64,000 nucleotides of DNA. Source: Pedobacter quisquiliarum. GTDB lineage: Bacteria; Bacteroidota; Bacteroidia; Sphingobacteriales; Sphingobacteriaceae. Positions within the stretch are counted from its first letter, which is position 1, and every line of letters starts with the position of its first letter. Below are positions 27,591-35,707 of this stretch, in pieces. The DNA lies in assembly GCF_014642175.1 (NCBI RefSeq), contig NZ_BMIL01000002.1, positions 186,001 to 250,000 on the forward strand, written 5' to 3'. Under the pieces are notes generated by a model. The model saw only the letters and a program-made list of their open reading frames with translations, was not told where the DNA came from and did not search any database. The translations under genes and the position numbers were made by a program.

Positions 27591-27862
27591 TAATCTTCTT
27601 CTTCCTCGTCGAACAATTCGTCCTCATCGTCCTCTTCCTCTTCTTTATACTCAGAAATGGCCTTACCGATTTGGTTTACTTCTTCATTGGGTTCAAATAA
27701 GGGCAGTGCAGTTTCCTCATCGAGCTTTAGCCATTGGTTTTCGGCATCCTTCTGGATTTGAAGGTATTCTTTTCCGTCTTTATAGATGGTGAAGGTTTCC
27801 TCCGGCTCCGGGAAGACGGCGTAGTGTGTATCTGCGACGATGATGTCAAATGGTTGTTGCAT
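27587..27862 (-). CDS. Small acidic protein of unknown function
   Basis: The 91-residue protein begins [22 protein letters not shown], with a short strand-rich half that contains [13 protein letters not shown], and ends in an extreme run of Glu and Asp from about residue 72 onward. There is no signal peptide or helix-turn-helix. I do not recognise a named family. It lies 4 bases downstream of the thioredoxin gene, so the two are probably an operon. The acidic tail could mimic nucleic acid or bind basic partners, which is speculation. The frame is well used and has an ATG start. Confidence 0.65.
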   Translation of the reverse strand: MQQPFDIIVADTHYAVFPEPEETFTIYKDGKEYLQIQKDAENQWLKLDEETALPLFEPNEEVNQIGKAISEYKEEEEDDEDELFDEEEEDY

Positions 27863-27866
27863 GGTG

Positions 27867-28466
27867 CTAGTCTTTATTGTTCTTTAATTGTTGCATGAAA
27901 GCAATGAATTTCTTGTGGGCATAGTTGGCGGCACCTTCCTCGTTGAAACTGATGCGGCCTTTCTTATCCAATACGATAGTGGTTGGTAAAGTTCCTTTAA
28001 ACAGCTGTTCTGGAATGTTACTTGCAAGCTCGTAAACCGGCATGCTGTAGTTCTTTTTCTGCATGAACTTGTTCGCCTCTGGCAATTTACTATCGGCATC
28101 TACCAAGAGGAATACAAAGTCCGGATCGTCTTTAAACTGCGTATATAGCTTTTGAATGGATGGCATTTCTGCCTGACATGGCGGGCACCAGGTGGCCCAG
28201 AAGTTCAGGAACACCACTTTCCCTTTAAGTCGGCCGAGGTCAACAACGTTCCCATTGATGTCCTTGAAGAGAATACCGTTCAGGTTTGCTGCGGGTGGCA
28301 TGGCTTCCGGCGATGTTGCGGCCGTTGTTCCGGGCCTGAACAGACCGATCTCCATCAATCCGCGAAGCATAAAGGCTTTAGCAGAAGGCACAAACACGAT
28401 GAGCAGCAGTAAGCAGATCATCAGGATGTTCAGGTAGTTTTTCTTTAAAAATGCTTTGTTAACCAT
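27867..28466 (-). CDS. TlpA-family membrane-anchored thioredoxin
   Basis: I chose the ATG at 28466 (MVNKAFLKKNY); an upstream TTG at 28493 lies in the probable promoter. The 199-residue product has an N-terminal anchor (about 12-31) and a thioredoxin domain facing the periplasm with the active-site WCPPC (Cys94, Cys97) in NFWATWCPPC, and the cis-Pro TLPTT. TlpA/ResA-like proteins reduce disulfides during cytochrome c assembly or in oxidised envelope proteins. It is the first gene of a two-gene unit with the small acidic protein. Confidence 0.9.
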   Translation of the reverse strand: MVNKAFLKKNYLNILMICLLLLIVFVPSAKAFMLRGLMEIGLFRPGTTAATSPEAMPPAANLNGILFKDINGNVVDLGRLKGKVVFLNFWATWCPPCQAEMPSIQKLYTQFKDDPDFVFLLVDADSKLPEANKFMQKKNYSMPVYELASNIPEQLFKGTLPTTIVLDKKGRISFNEEGAANYAHKKFIAFMQQLKNNKD

Positions 28467-28481
28467 AAGCTGGAATTTCCT

Positions 28482-28489
28482 CAAATATA
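28482..28489 (-). promoter_or_regulatory. -7 box upstream of the tlpA-like gene
   Basis: On the minus strand TATATTTG matches TAnnTTTG, 15 bases before the ATG at 28466. The nearest TTG (28506-28508) is 16 bases further upstream, closer than the usual 19. Confidence 0.45.
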
Positions 28490-28613
28490 CCAATTATTGA
28501 AAGCTCAATATCGTTTTTACAGGGGAAACAGCCGCTATTGCTCAATTGGAATGTAAAATTAAAACCAGTATGGCCTTTTGTTGTTTAATAACCATCTAAC
28601 TAATTAACTGTCT

Positions 28614-29537
28614 ATGAAAGAGGAAGAATACTTCCAGGTCGCGCCGGGGATCTGGGGAATGCGCATCGTGTTTGTGAACATTTACATGGTCGAAACAGGC
28701 GATAAAGAATGGGTGCTTATCGATGCGGGTTTACAAGGTAGCGGTGGCCGCATCAAGCGCATGGCAGCTTCATTGTTCGGGGAGCATGTACCCCCTAAAG
28801 CGATCATCCTAACGCATGGGCATTTTGACCATGTGGGCGCTATACACGACCTGACATCTACCTGGAATGTACAGGTTTACGGCCATTTCTACGAAATGCC
28901 ATACCTAACCGGGCACTCCGCCTATCCACCACCAGACGCTACAGTAGGCGGTGGTATGATGAGTTCAATGGCTTTCCTTTATCCAAAAAAACCAATCAAC
29001 CTTGGCTCCAGAGTGCACGCCCTTTCTAAAGAGGGCACCATTCCACACATGCCAGACTGGATCTACATACATACGCCAGGACATACGCCAGGGCACATTT
29101 CCTTGTACCGGGGACGGGATAAGGTCTTGATCGCGGGTGATGCCTTCGTGACCACCAAACAGGAGTCTGTGATGTCTATCATCTCGCAGCGCAAGGAAGT
29201 GAGTGGGCCGCCGAAGTATTTTACGCCGAACTGGCTTGCTGCGGCGCTTTCCGTGAAGAAGCTTCGTGACCTGCGTCCTGACATCGCTGCAACGGGTCAC
29301 GGTATGCCGATGTCCGGTGAGGAACTGAATGCCGGGCTTGACAATCTGGCTAACAACTTCAAGGAAGTTGCAATTCCACGCAGTGGACGCTACGTGAACG
29401 AGCCTGCAAAGACCAACAAACAAGGTGTGCAGCACTTACCTCCTGCACCATTGGGTAAAACGCTCTTGATTGCGGTCGTGGCGTTATCCGCCCTTGTGGC
29501 TTTTAGCATTGTGAAGAAAGCAAAGCGTAAATTCTAA
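28614..29537 (+). CDS. MBL-fold metallo-hydrolase with C-terminal membrane segment
   Basis: The 307-residue protein has the metallo-beta-lactamase fold with the metal motif HGHFDH (His68, His70, Asp72, His73), a later His in HTPGHTPGH, an Asp in LIAGDAF and a final His in ATGHG, sufficient for two metal ions. A hydrophobic segment at about residues 282-300, followed by KKAKRKF, suggests anchoring to the membrane with a basic tail. Fold members hydrolyse many substrates, including glyoxalase II-type thioesters and lactones, so the substrate is unassigned. It is followed by a strong terminator. Confidence 0.88.
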   Translation: MKEEEYFQVAPGIWGMRIVFVNIYMVETGDKEWVLIDAGLQGSGGRIKRMAASLFGEHVPPKAIILTHGHFDHVGAIHDLTSTWNVQVYGHFYEMPYLTGHSAYPPPDATVGGGMMSSMAFLYPKKPINLGSRVHALSKEGTIPHMPDWIYIHTPGHTPGHISLYRGRDKVLIAGDAFVTTKQESVMSIISQRKEVSGPPKYFTPNWLAAALSVKKLRDLRPDIAATGHGMPMSGEELNAGLDNLANNFKEVAIPRSGRYVNEPAKTNKQGVQHLPPAPLGKTLLIAVVALSALVAFSIVKKAKRKF

Positions 29538-29575
29538 TCTCTAACACCTCAAATGATAAACATACCCTCAATACA

Positions 29576-29600
29576 AAAGGCCCCGGAATTCGGGGCCTTT
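29576..29600. terminator. Bidirectional terminator between the MBL hydrolase gene and htpG
   Basis: AAAGGCCCCG (29576-29585) and CGGGGCCTTT (29591-29600) form a perfect 10-base-pair stem with loop GAATT. A- and T-rich flanks let it serve both convergent genes. Confidence 0.85.
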
Positions 29601-29672
29601 GTTATAATACCTTCAGTATAGAAACAACGATCTAAAAACCCGTTCTTTCTATCTAAAGTTGTTTTATATCGC

Positions 29673-31562
29673 TTAAATCAACTCAACGCTTCTGCTAACG
29701 AACTCCGTTAAATCCGCACCAGTTAACATCCCTTGCGCCAATAAAGCCAAATCAACAGCCTGTTTAGCAAGCTTCGCTTGTGCATCTGCATCTTCAGTCT
29801 GCAGGATACGGGTAACCAGCTTGTGGTTTCCGTTAATCGCTACTTTATAGCTGTCGGGCATGTTGCCGTAGAAGCCCATACCGCCGCCCATTGCAGCCAT
29901 ATCCTTCATTCTGCGCATGAACTCGTCCATCGTCACCGTTACTGGCAACTCTTCAGGGTTCAAGGCAACGATCTCCACGTTATATCCTGGCTTGCTGATC
30001 GCTTTCTCGAAAACTTCTTTAACGGTTTTCGACTGCTCTTCGCTCAATACAGACTCTAAGTTCTCATCTTTTTCAATCAACTTGCTCGCTACGCTAGAAT
30101 CTACACGTTTCAGTGAAGTTTTCTCCAGCTTCTGCTCCAATGAATTGATGAAGTGATTGTCAATCGGAGAATCCATAACCAACACATCATAATCTTGCTT
30201 GTTGGCCGATTGGATGAAGCTATCCTGCTTCGCAGGGTCATTACTATAGATTAGAACCACCTGACCGTTTTTGTCGGTCTGCAGGTCTTTTACTTTCTCT
30301 TTGTATTCCTCAATGGTAAAGTGCTCTTTTTTGGTGTTGGTCAACAACGCGAAATCCTTTGCTTTATCGTAGAATTTCTCTTCGCTCACCATACCATATT
30401 TCACGAACAAACCAATGTCAGACCATTTCTCTTCAAAACCTTTACGGTCTTTATTGAACAGCTCCGCCAGTTTATCTGCTACTTTCTTGGTGATGTAGCT
30501 ATTGATTTTCTTCACGTTGCTATCCGCTTGCAGGAAGCTTCTTGAAACGTTCAAAGGAATATCCGGTGAGTCAATCACACCGTGTAACAACATCAGGAAT
30601 TCAGGAACAATATCTTTAACCTCGTCTGTAATGAATACCTGACGGGAGAACAACTTGATTTTATTGCGTTGCATATCAAAGTCATTCTTAACCTTAGGGA
30701 AATACAATACACCGGTAAGGTTAAAAGGATAATCTACATTCAGGTGGATCCAGAATAATGGGTCCTCACCAAAAGGATAAAGTTGTTTGTAGAAATCCAG
30801 GTAATCCTGATCTGACAAATCTGCAGGAGCTTTAGTCCAGATCGGATTGGTTGTATTGATGATTTTATCAACCTCAACGTCTTTAGTTTTCGGCTTGCCT
30901 TCCTCATCTTCACCATCAGGTTCTTGCTCGGTGGTGGTACCGAACTTAATTGGCACAGGAAGGAATTTACCATATTTATCCAGAATCTCTTCAAGCTTGA
31001 ACTTGCTTAAGAACTCTTCTGATTCTGCATTAATGTGCAGGATGATGTCTGTACCGCGGGTCGTTCTGCTACCTTCTGAAATCTCGTAGCTTGTGCTACC
31101 ATCGCAAACCCATTTTGCAGGCTCCGCGCCATCCTGGTACGACAAGGTCTGAATCTCTACAAGATCAGCAACCATAAACGCAGAATAGAAGCCCAGACCG
31201 AATTTACCAATGATTTCATTCGCATCTTTCGCATCCTTAAACTTCTCCACGAATTCACTTGCACCTGAAAAAGCCACCTGGTTGATGTATTTTTTGATCT
31301 CCTCGGCAGTCATACCTAAACCATTATCACTGATCGTGATGGTTTTTTGCGCTTCGTCTACGGCAACTTCAACCAAGGGATTGCCAAGCTCGCCGTTGTA
31401 CTGGCCAAGTGCTGCTAATCTTTTGATCTTCTGAACCGCATCAACCGCGTTCGAAACCAACTCACGCAAAAAGATCTCATTGTCTGAATACAGGAACTTC
31501 TTAATGATCGGGAAAATGTTTTCGGTGTGTATGGAAATGTTTCCTTTTTCTTCTATGCTCAT
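29673..31562 (-). CDS. htpG: Molecular chaperone HtpG (Hsp90)
   Basis: HtpG is the bacterial Hsp90, an ATP-driven dimeric chaperone that matures proteins. The 629 residues match the family. The N-terminal GHKL ATPase contains SNAVDAVQKIKRL, DNGLGMTAEEIKKY and GKFGLGFYSAF, followed by the middle domain and C-terminal dimerisation domain. A Met-rich stretch near residues 580-590 (MKDMAAMGGGMGF) is part of the C-terminal domain. It is a single-gene unit, convergent with the MBL gene. No heat-shock promoter pattern was identified. Confidence 0.97.
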   Translation of the reverse strand: MSIEEKGNISIHTENIFPIIKKFLYSDNEIFLRELVSNAVDAVQKIKRLAALGQYNGELGNPLVEVAVDEAQKTITISDNGLGMTAEEIKKYINQVAFSGASEFVEKFKDAKDANEIIGKFGLGFYSAFMVADLVEIQTLSYQDGAEPAKWVCDGSTSYEISEGSRTTRGTDIILHINAESEEFLSKFKLEEILDKYGKFLPVPIKFGTTTEQEPDGEDEEGKPKTKDVEVDKIINTTNPIWTKAPADLSDQDYLDFYKQLYPFGEDPLFWIHLNVDYPFNLTGVLYFPKVKNDFDMQRNKIKLFSRQVFITDEVKDIVPEFLMLLHGVIDSPDIPLNVSRSFLQADSNVKKINSYITKKVADKLAELFNKDRKGFEEKWSDIGLFVKYGMVSEEKFYDKAKDFALLTNTKKEHFTIEEYKEKVKDLQTDKNGQVVLIYSNDPAKQDSFIQSANKQDYDVLVMDSPIDNHFINSLEQKLEKTSLKRVDSSVASKLIEKDENLESVLSEEQSKTVKEVFEKAISKPGYNVEIVALNPEELPVTVTMDEFMRRMKDMAAMGGGMGFYGNMPDSYKVAINGNHKLVTRILQTEDADAQAKLAKQAVDLALLAQGMLTGADLTEFVSRSVELI

Positions 31563-31674
31563 AATAAACTAATGGTTTTAATACCGGGAGCATATCAAGC
31601 CTTGTTCCAATCTGAAAAATTGTCAATTTGACAGGCATATTGCGAAACAAAAACCAGTTTAGCCGCTTTATACT

Positions 31675-31682
31675 TATCTTTG
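31675..31682 (+). promoter_or_regulatory. -7 box just before the M16 peptidase gene
   Basis: TATCTTTG matches TAnnTTTG and ends 7 bases before the ATG at 31690, so a start near position +1 to +3 of the gene is predicted. No TTTG at the -33 spacing. Confidence 0.45.
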
Positions 31683-31689
31683 AACCTTA

Positions 31690-32919
31690 ATGGAATACAA
31701 CGTACACACCCTGCCAAACGGCATCAGATTACTCCATGTACCCAGCGCATCTCCGATTTCCCATGCTTGTATACTCATCAACAGCGGATCAAGGGATGAA
31801 GGCGAAGCGGAATCCGGACTTGCACACTTCATTGAGCACCTGGTTTTCAAACGCACGGAAAAGCGAAGCACCAATCAGATCCTGAACCGGCTGGAAAGCG
31901 TAGGTGCCGACCTCAATGCCTACACCACCAAAGAATATACCTGCATCCATGCATCTTTCCTGAACCCTTATCTGGATCGTACGCTGGAGCTATTCAATGA
32001 TATCATGTTCCATTCCACCTTCCCTGAAGAAGAGCTGGAGAAGGAAAAAGGCGTCATCCTGGATGAAATCGCCTCTTACCTGGATCAACCTGAAGAAGCG
32101 ATTTACGACGACTTCGAAGACCTGCTATTTGCCGGTCATTCCCTGGGCAGGAACATCCTCGGTACCACAGAATCTGTTTCCAAGCTGTCCCGTGAAGACA
32201 TTAAAGCATTCATGGCAAAGAACTACCACACCGACAAGATCGTCATTGCAGTGCTTGGGAACTACGCATTGAACAAGGTCATTAAAACCGGTTCGAAGTA
32301 CTACGAAGCCATCCCTTCAAACCCATATAAAGCCAATCGGAATGCGCCAGAAAAGGCGAAAACGGTAGACATAATCTCCGAAAAGCCGATCTCACAGGCG
32401 CACGTCGTGCTTGGCTGTCAGGCTTACGACCTGCACCACCCCTATAAAACGGGCTTACTGCTGCTCAACAACATCATTGGCGGTACGGGCATGAGCTCGA
32501 TCCTCAACCTGCAGATCCGCGAAAAGTACGGCATTGCCTATACCATTGAAACCGGCTACAGCCCACTCAGCGACACGGGCCTTTTCACCGTCTACTTCGG
32601 TACCGATAAAGAGAAACTGGATCGTGCAAGAACTTTGATCAACAAGGAATTTAAGAAATTCCGCGAAAACCCGATGACAGAAGTCCAGCTGCAACGCGCT
32701 AAGAACAAGTTCATCGGACAAATCGCCCTTGGTGAGGAAAACCGGATCGGGCTGATCATCTCCATGGCCAAAAGCCTTATGGATTACGATCAGATCGACA
32801 GCCTGGAAACGGTATTCGCAAAAATTCAGGCGGTTAGCACCAACGACATGGCCGCAATCGCAGATGAAATGTTGGCGGAAAATAATCTTAGCAGCCTTAC
32901 TTTTTATCCTTTAACCTAA
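31690..32919 (+). CDS. M16-family (insulinase-type) zinc peptidase
   Basis: The 409-residue protein is a single-chain M16 peptidase (pitrilysin/MPP type). The inverted zinc motif HFIEH (His46, Glu49, His50) is present, with the distal Glu likely in the EKEKGVILDEIA stretch. The second half carries the usual inactive partner domain. No signal peptide is present, so a cytoplasmic role is likely. Many M16B peptidases form clamshell homodimers that degrade short peptides. It starts almost at its promoter and is followed after 47 bases by def. Confidence 0.92.
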   Translation: MEYNVHTLPNGIRLLHVPSASPISHACILINSGSRDEGEAESGLAHFIEHLVFKRTEKRSTNQILNRLESVGADLNAYTTKEYTCIHASFLNPYLDRTLELFNDIMFHSTFPEEELEKEKGVILDEIASYLDQPEEAIYDDFEDLLFAGHSLGRNILGTTESVSKLSREDIKAFMAKNYHTDKIVIAVLGNYALNKVIKTGSKYYEAIPSNPYKANRNAPEKAKTVDIISEKPISQAHVVLGCQAYDLHHPYKTGLLLLNNIIGGTGMSSILNLQIREKYGIAYTIETGYSPLSDTGLFTVYFGTDKEKLDRARTLINKEFKKFRENPMTEVQLQRAKNKFIGQIALGEENRIGLIISMAKSLMDYDQIDSLETVFAKIQAVSTNDMAAIADEMLAENNLSSLTFYPLT

Positions 32920-32933
32920 TATTCGTACTTTTG
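32903..32933 (+). promoter_or_regulatory. Promoter of def
   Basis: TTTA (32903-32906) is followed after 19 bases by TACTTTTG (32926-32933), a near-ideal pair of -33 and -7 elements with one substitution in the first. It overlaps the end of the M16 gene and gives a leader of about 26 bases. Confidence 0.6.
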
Positions 32934-32966
32934 TACGCGCAATCGAACATCTAAAAATTACCATCC

Positions 32967-33527
32967 ATGAAATTACCTATTGTTGCTTACGGCGATCCTG
33001 TTTTACGTAAGGTTTGTACAGAAATTGACGAAAACTATCCTGACTTACAGCAGCTAATCTCAAATATGTTCGACACCATGTATGCTGCAAGCGGTGTAGG
33101 TCTTGCTGCACCACAGATAAACCTGCCGATACGCCTGTTTATCGTAGACACCGGTGAAGACGAAAAAGGTAATCCAGGTTACAAGAAGGTGTTCATCAAT
33201 GCGAAAATCGTTGAAGAAACCGGCGAGCCATGGGCTTTCAACGAAGGTTGTTTAAGCATTCCGGACATCCGTGAAGACGTTTACCGCAAGCCGAACATCC
33301 GCATCACCTATTTCGATGAAAACTGGGTACAGCATGAAGAAGAAGTGACTGGCATGCCTGCAAGGGTCATCCAACACGAGTACGACCACATCGAAGGTAA
33401 GCTGTTTACCGATACACTAGGTCTGCTACGCAAGCGTATGCTGAAGTCTAAGTTTGATGCCATCTCCAAAGGAAATGTGCGTACAGACTACAAGATGCGC
33501 TTCCCACAACAAAGCAAAAGACGCTAG
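32967..33527 (+). CDS. def: Peptide deformylase
   Basis: Removes the formyl group from the initiating Met of new proteins. The three deformylase motifs are GVGLAAPQ (43-50), EGCLSIP (93-99, Cys95 is a metal ligand) and HEYDH (137-141). The 186 residues are standard length. Here def is not next to fmt. It is convergent with a carboxypeptidase-regulatory-domain gene 16 bases away and has its own promoter. Confidence 0.97.
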   Translation: MKLPIVAYGDPVLRKVCTEIDENYPDLQQLISNMFDTMYAASGVGLAAPQINLPIRLFIVDTGEDEKGNPGYKKVFINAKIVEETGEPWAFNEGCLSIPDIREDVYRKPNIRITYFDENWVQHEEEVTGMPARVIQHEYDHIEGKLFTDTLGLLRKRMLKSKFDAISKGNVRTDYKMRFPQQSKRR

Positions 33528-33543
33528 TTATTCCAAGAAGAAT

Positions 33544-34179
33544 TTAATTATTTGACCTGCTTTTATCACCATTGGTGATCATCTGCATCAGTTTACCCCA
33601 TGCAAATGGGTTCAGCAGCGGATTGGTTTGCGTCATATTCTTATTCAACGCACGGTCATGATTCATACGCCAATTGATGCCGGAAATCTCTCCCGCATCT
33701 CTTGAAAGCGTCTGAATCATGCCATTTATACTTTCCCCGGAAAGGTTCTTACGGGCAATCTCGTAGTCATCATCGGCAATTTTCATGGCCATGAAGTCCT
33801 TCGTAAACTCTTCTACTGTAGCCCAGGGCGATACCTGTACCGTTCGCAGGTAAATGATCTCCGCCTTCATCTTCACCATCTGCGTATACTTATTATCGGT
33901 AATCTCCTCCGGAATGGTAAGCTCCACCTTAGAAAATCCAACAGCACTAAACTGTAACACATCACCCGGGTGCGCAATGAAGGAGAAATAGCCTTTATAG
34001 TTCGCAGCGTAGCTTTGCTTGGTCGAAACGTTCGTGATGGTCACATAAGGCACCACACTATTGCTGTCTACATCAGTTATAATCCCGGAATATTGGATCA
34101 GTCTTTTCTCCGCTGCTTGCTGCTGTGCAGAAACATGGAGGGAGAAAACAAGAATGAACAGGGATAATATATACTTCAT
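33544..34179 (-). CDS. Secreted carboxypeptidase-regulatory-like protein of unknown function
   Basis: I chose the ATG at 34179 (MKYILSLFILVF), which starts the signal peptide (ending VSAQ); an in-frame TTG two codons upstream overlaps the probable promoter. The 211-residue protein has a carboxypeptidase-regulatory-like domain (about 30-110; YSGIITDVDSNSVVPYVTITNVSTKQ) and a helical C-terminal half without a recognised motif. Similar to the 20082 gene in plan but not obviously in sequence. Probably envelope-located. Function unknown. Confidence 0.75.
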   Translation of the reverse strand: MKYILSLFILVFSLHVSAQQQAAEKRLIQYSGIITDVDSNSVVPYVTITNVSTKQSYAANYKGYFSFIAHPGDVLQFSAVGFSKVELTIPEEITDNKYTQMVKMKAEIIYLRTVQVSPWATVEEFTKDFMAMKIADDDYEIARKNLSGESINGMIQTLSRDAGEISGINWRMNHDRALNKNMTQTNPLLNPFAWGKLMQMITNGDKSRSNN

Positions 34180-34182
34180 ACA

Positions 34183-34190
34183 CAAAAGTA
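34183..34190 (-). promoter_or_regulatory. -7 box abutting the gene at 34179
   Basis: On the minus strand TACTTTTG matches TAnnTTTG and ends 3 bases before the ATG. The predicted transcription start would fall at or in the start codon. Confidence 0.4.
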
Positions 34191-34232
34191 CTTCGAATAA
34201 CGATGAGCTATCGTTAAAATATGTTAAAAGCG

Positions 34233-34478
34233 TTAGGCAGGTTCTGCCAGGTTAATGGCTTGTACCGCAGTAATTTCCGGTACGGCTTTCATGATGGCCT
34301 GCTCAATGCCGGCTTTCATCGTCATGAAGCTCATTTTACAGGAGCCGCAGTTACCCAGCAATTTCAATCGAACAACATTCTCTGCCGTAATCTCTTCAAT
34401 TGCCACATCGCCACCATCTGCAATCAGATAAGGACGAATGGTATCTAATGCCTGCTCCACTTGTTCGGTTAGATTCAT
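34233..34478 (-). CDS. NifU C-terminal-domain Fe-S scaffold protein
   Basis: The 81-residue protein is just the NifU C-terminal domain. It has the CxxC pair in GNCGSCKMSFMTMK, which binds a Fe-S cluster between two subunits. It passes clusters to target proteins, as do plant Nfu and E. coli NfuA. It follows mrp by 35 bases on the same strand, so Fe-S scaffold and carrier are probably co-expressed. Confidence 0.9.
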   Translation of the reverse strand: MNLTEQVEQALDTIRPYLIADGGDVAIEEITAENVVRLKLLGNCGSCKMSFMTMKAGIEQAIMKAVPEITAVQAINLAEPA

Positions 34479-34513
34479 TTTAACTTGAATTAAAAAATAA
34501 ATTTACTAATTAT

Positions 34514-35590
34514 TTAGCTATTTGCAGTCACGCCATTGTTGATTGACACCTGTTGTGCAACCCGGCCGGCTATTTCTGAGAAAACAGCAGCAAGCGGACT
34601 CTCCAGGTTCAGTGCTATTGGCGCACCCTTATCCCCTGCCTCCGTAATGCTCTGTACAATTGGAATCTCACCCAAAAATGGCACTTCAAAGCCAGAAGCC
34701 AATGCACGACCGCCATTTCTGCCGAAGATGTAATACCTGTTATCAGGCAACTCTGCAGGCGTGAAATAAGCCATATTCTCGATAACGCCAAGAATTGGGA
34801 TGTTGATGCCCGGCATACGAAACATCTGTAACCCTTTCCGCGTATCTGCAAGCGCCACCTGCTGTGGTGTGGTCACAATCACCGCACCCGCAATCGGGAA
34901 GCTCTGCGTAATGGTGATGTGAATGTCGCCTGTACCCGGAGGTAAATCCACAATCAGGTAGTCTAATTCACCCCAGTCAGCATCATTAAACAACTGTTTG
35001 ATCGCATTTGAAGCCATCGGCCCGCGCCATGGCACTGGCTGATTCGGATCAGCAAAGAAACCCAGCGAAAGCAGCTTTATGCCGTACTTCTCAATCGGTA
35101 GGATCAAAGTTTTACCCGCAGCCGTTTCACGGGCATTTGGTTTAGCGTCAATCAATCCGAACATCGTTGGTACAGAAGGACCGTAGATGTCTGCATCAAT
35201 CAGGCCGACTTTGGCGCCATCAGCGGCAAGCGCAATCGCAAGATTGCTGGCCACGGTCGATTTACCGACCCCACCTTTACCCGAGGAAACCAAAATGATA
35301 TTTTTGATGTTATCCAATTGCGAACTGTCGACTGGCTTTGTAACCCTTGACGTGATGTTTATCAAAACGTTTGCCTCCGCATCCACAAAGTGTTTCACCG
35401 CGTTGGTGCAAGCATTTTTAAGCATGTCCTTCATCGGGCAGGCCGGTGTGGTAAGCTCCAGGGTAAAGCTGATGTTTTTATCTTCGATCTTTAGATCCTT
35501 AATCATGTTTAAGGTCACCAGATCTCTTTTAAGATCGGGATCTTCTACATTTCTTAGGGCCGCTAAAACTTGTTCGTTGCTGATTATCAT
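34514..35590 (-). CDS. Mrp/ApbC-family Fe-S carrier ATPase
   Basis: The 358-residue protein has an N-terminal MIP18-like domain (DUF59, about 1-80; with ACPMKDMLKNAC) and a P-loop ATPase domain with the deviant Walker A GKGGVGKSTV and DADIYGPSVP. Family members carry Fe-S clusters to apoproteins. In most Mrp proteins a CxxC pair follows ENMxYF and holds the bridging cluster. Here the stretch reads ENMAYFTPAELPDNRYY, without those cysteines. The neighbouring NifU-like gene supports a Fe-S role. Confidence 0.93.
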   Translation of the reverse strand: MIISNEQVLAALRNVEDPDLKRDLVTLNMIKDLKIEDKNISFTLELTTPACPMKDMLKNACTNAVKHFVDAEANVLINITSRVTKPVDSSQLDNIKNIILVSSGKGGVGKSTVASNLAIALAADGAKVGLIDADIYGPSVPTMFGLIDAKPNARETAAGKTLILPIEKYGIKLLSLGFFADPNQPVPWRGPMASNAIKQLFNDADWGELDYLIVDLPPGTGDIHITITQSFPIAGAVIVTTPQQVALADTRKGLQMFRMPGINIPILGVIENMAYFTPAELPDNRYYIFGRNGGRALASGFEVPFLGEIPIVQSITEAGDKGAPIALNLESPLAAVFSEIAGRVAQQVSINNGVTANS

Positions 35591-35594
35591 TATC

Positions 35595-35602
35595 CAAAAT
35601 TA
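35595..35602 (-). promoter_or_regulatory. -7 box directly before mrp
   Basis: On the minus strand TAATTTTG matches TAnnTTTG and ends 4 bases before the mrp ATG at 35590, again predicting a nearly leaderless transcript. Confidence 0.42.
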
Positions 35603-35707
35603 ACAAAACATGGACACAATAGATTGATATAAGCCTTATTAACTGTAATTTTAACACGAAATAAACATTTGCAATTTGCGTTTGAGCAATAACCACCACG
35701 AAAAAAC

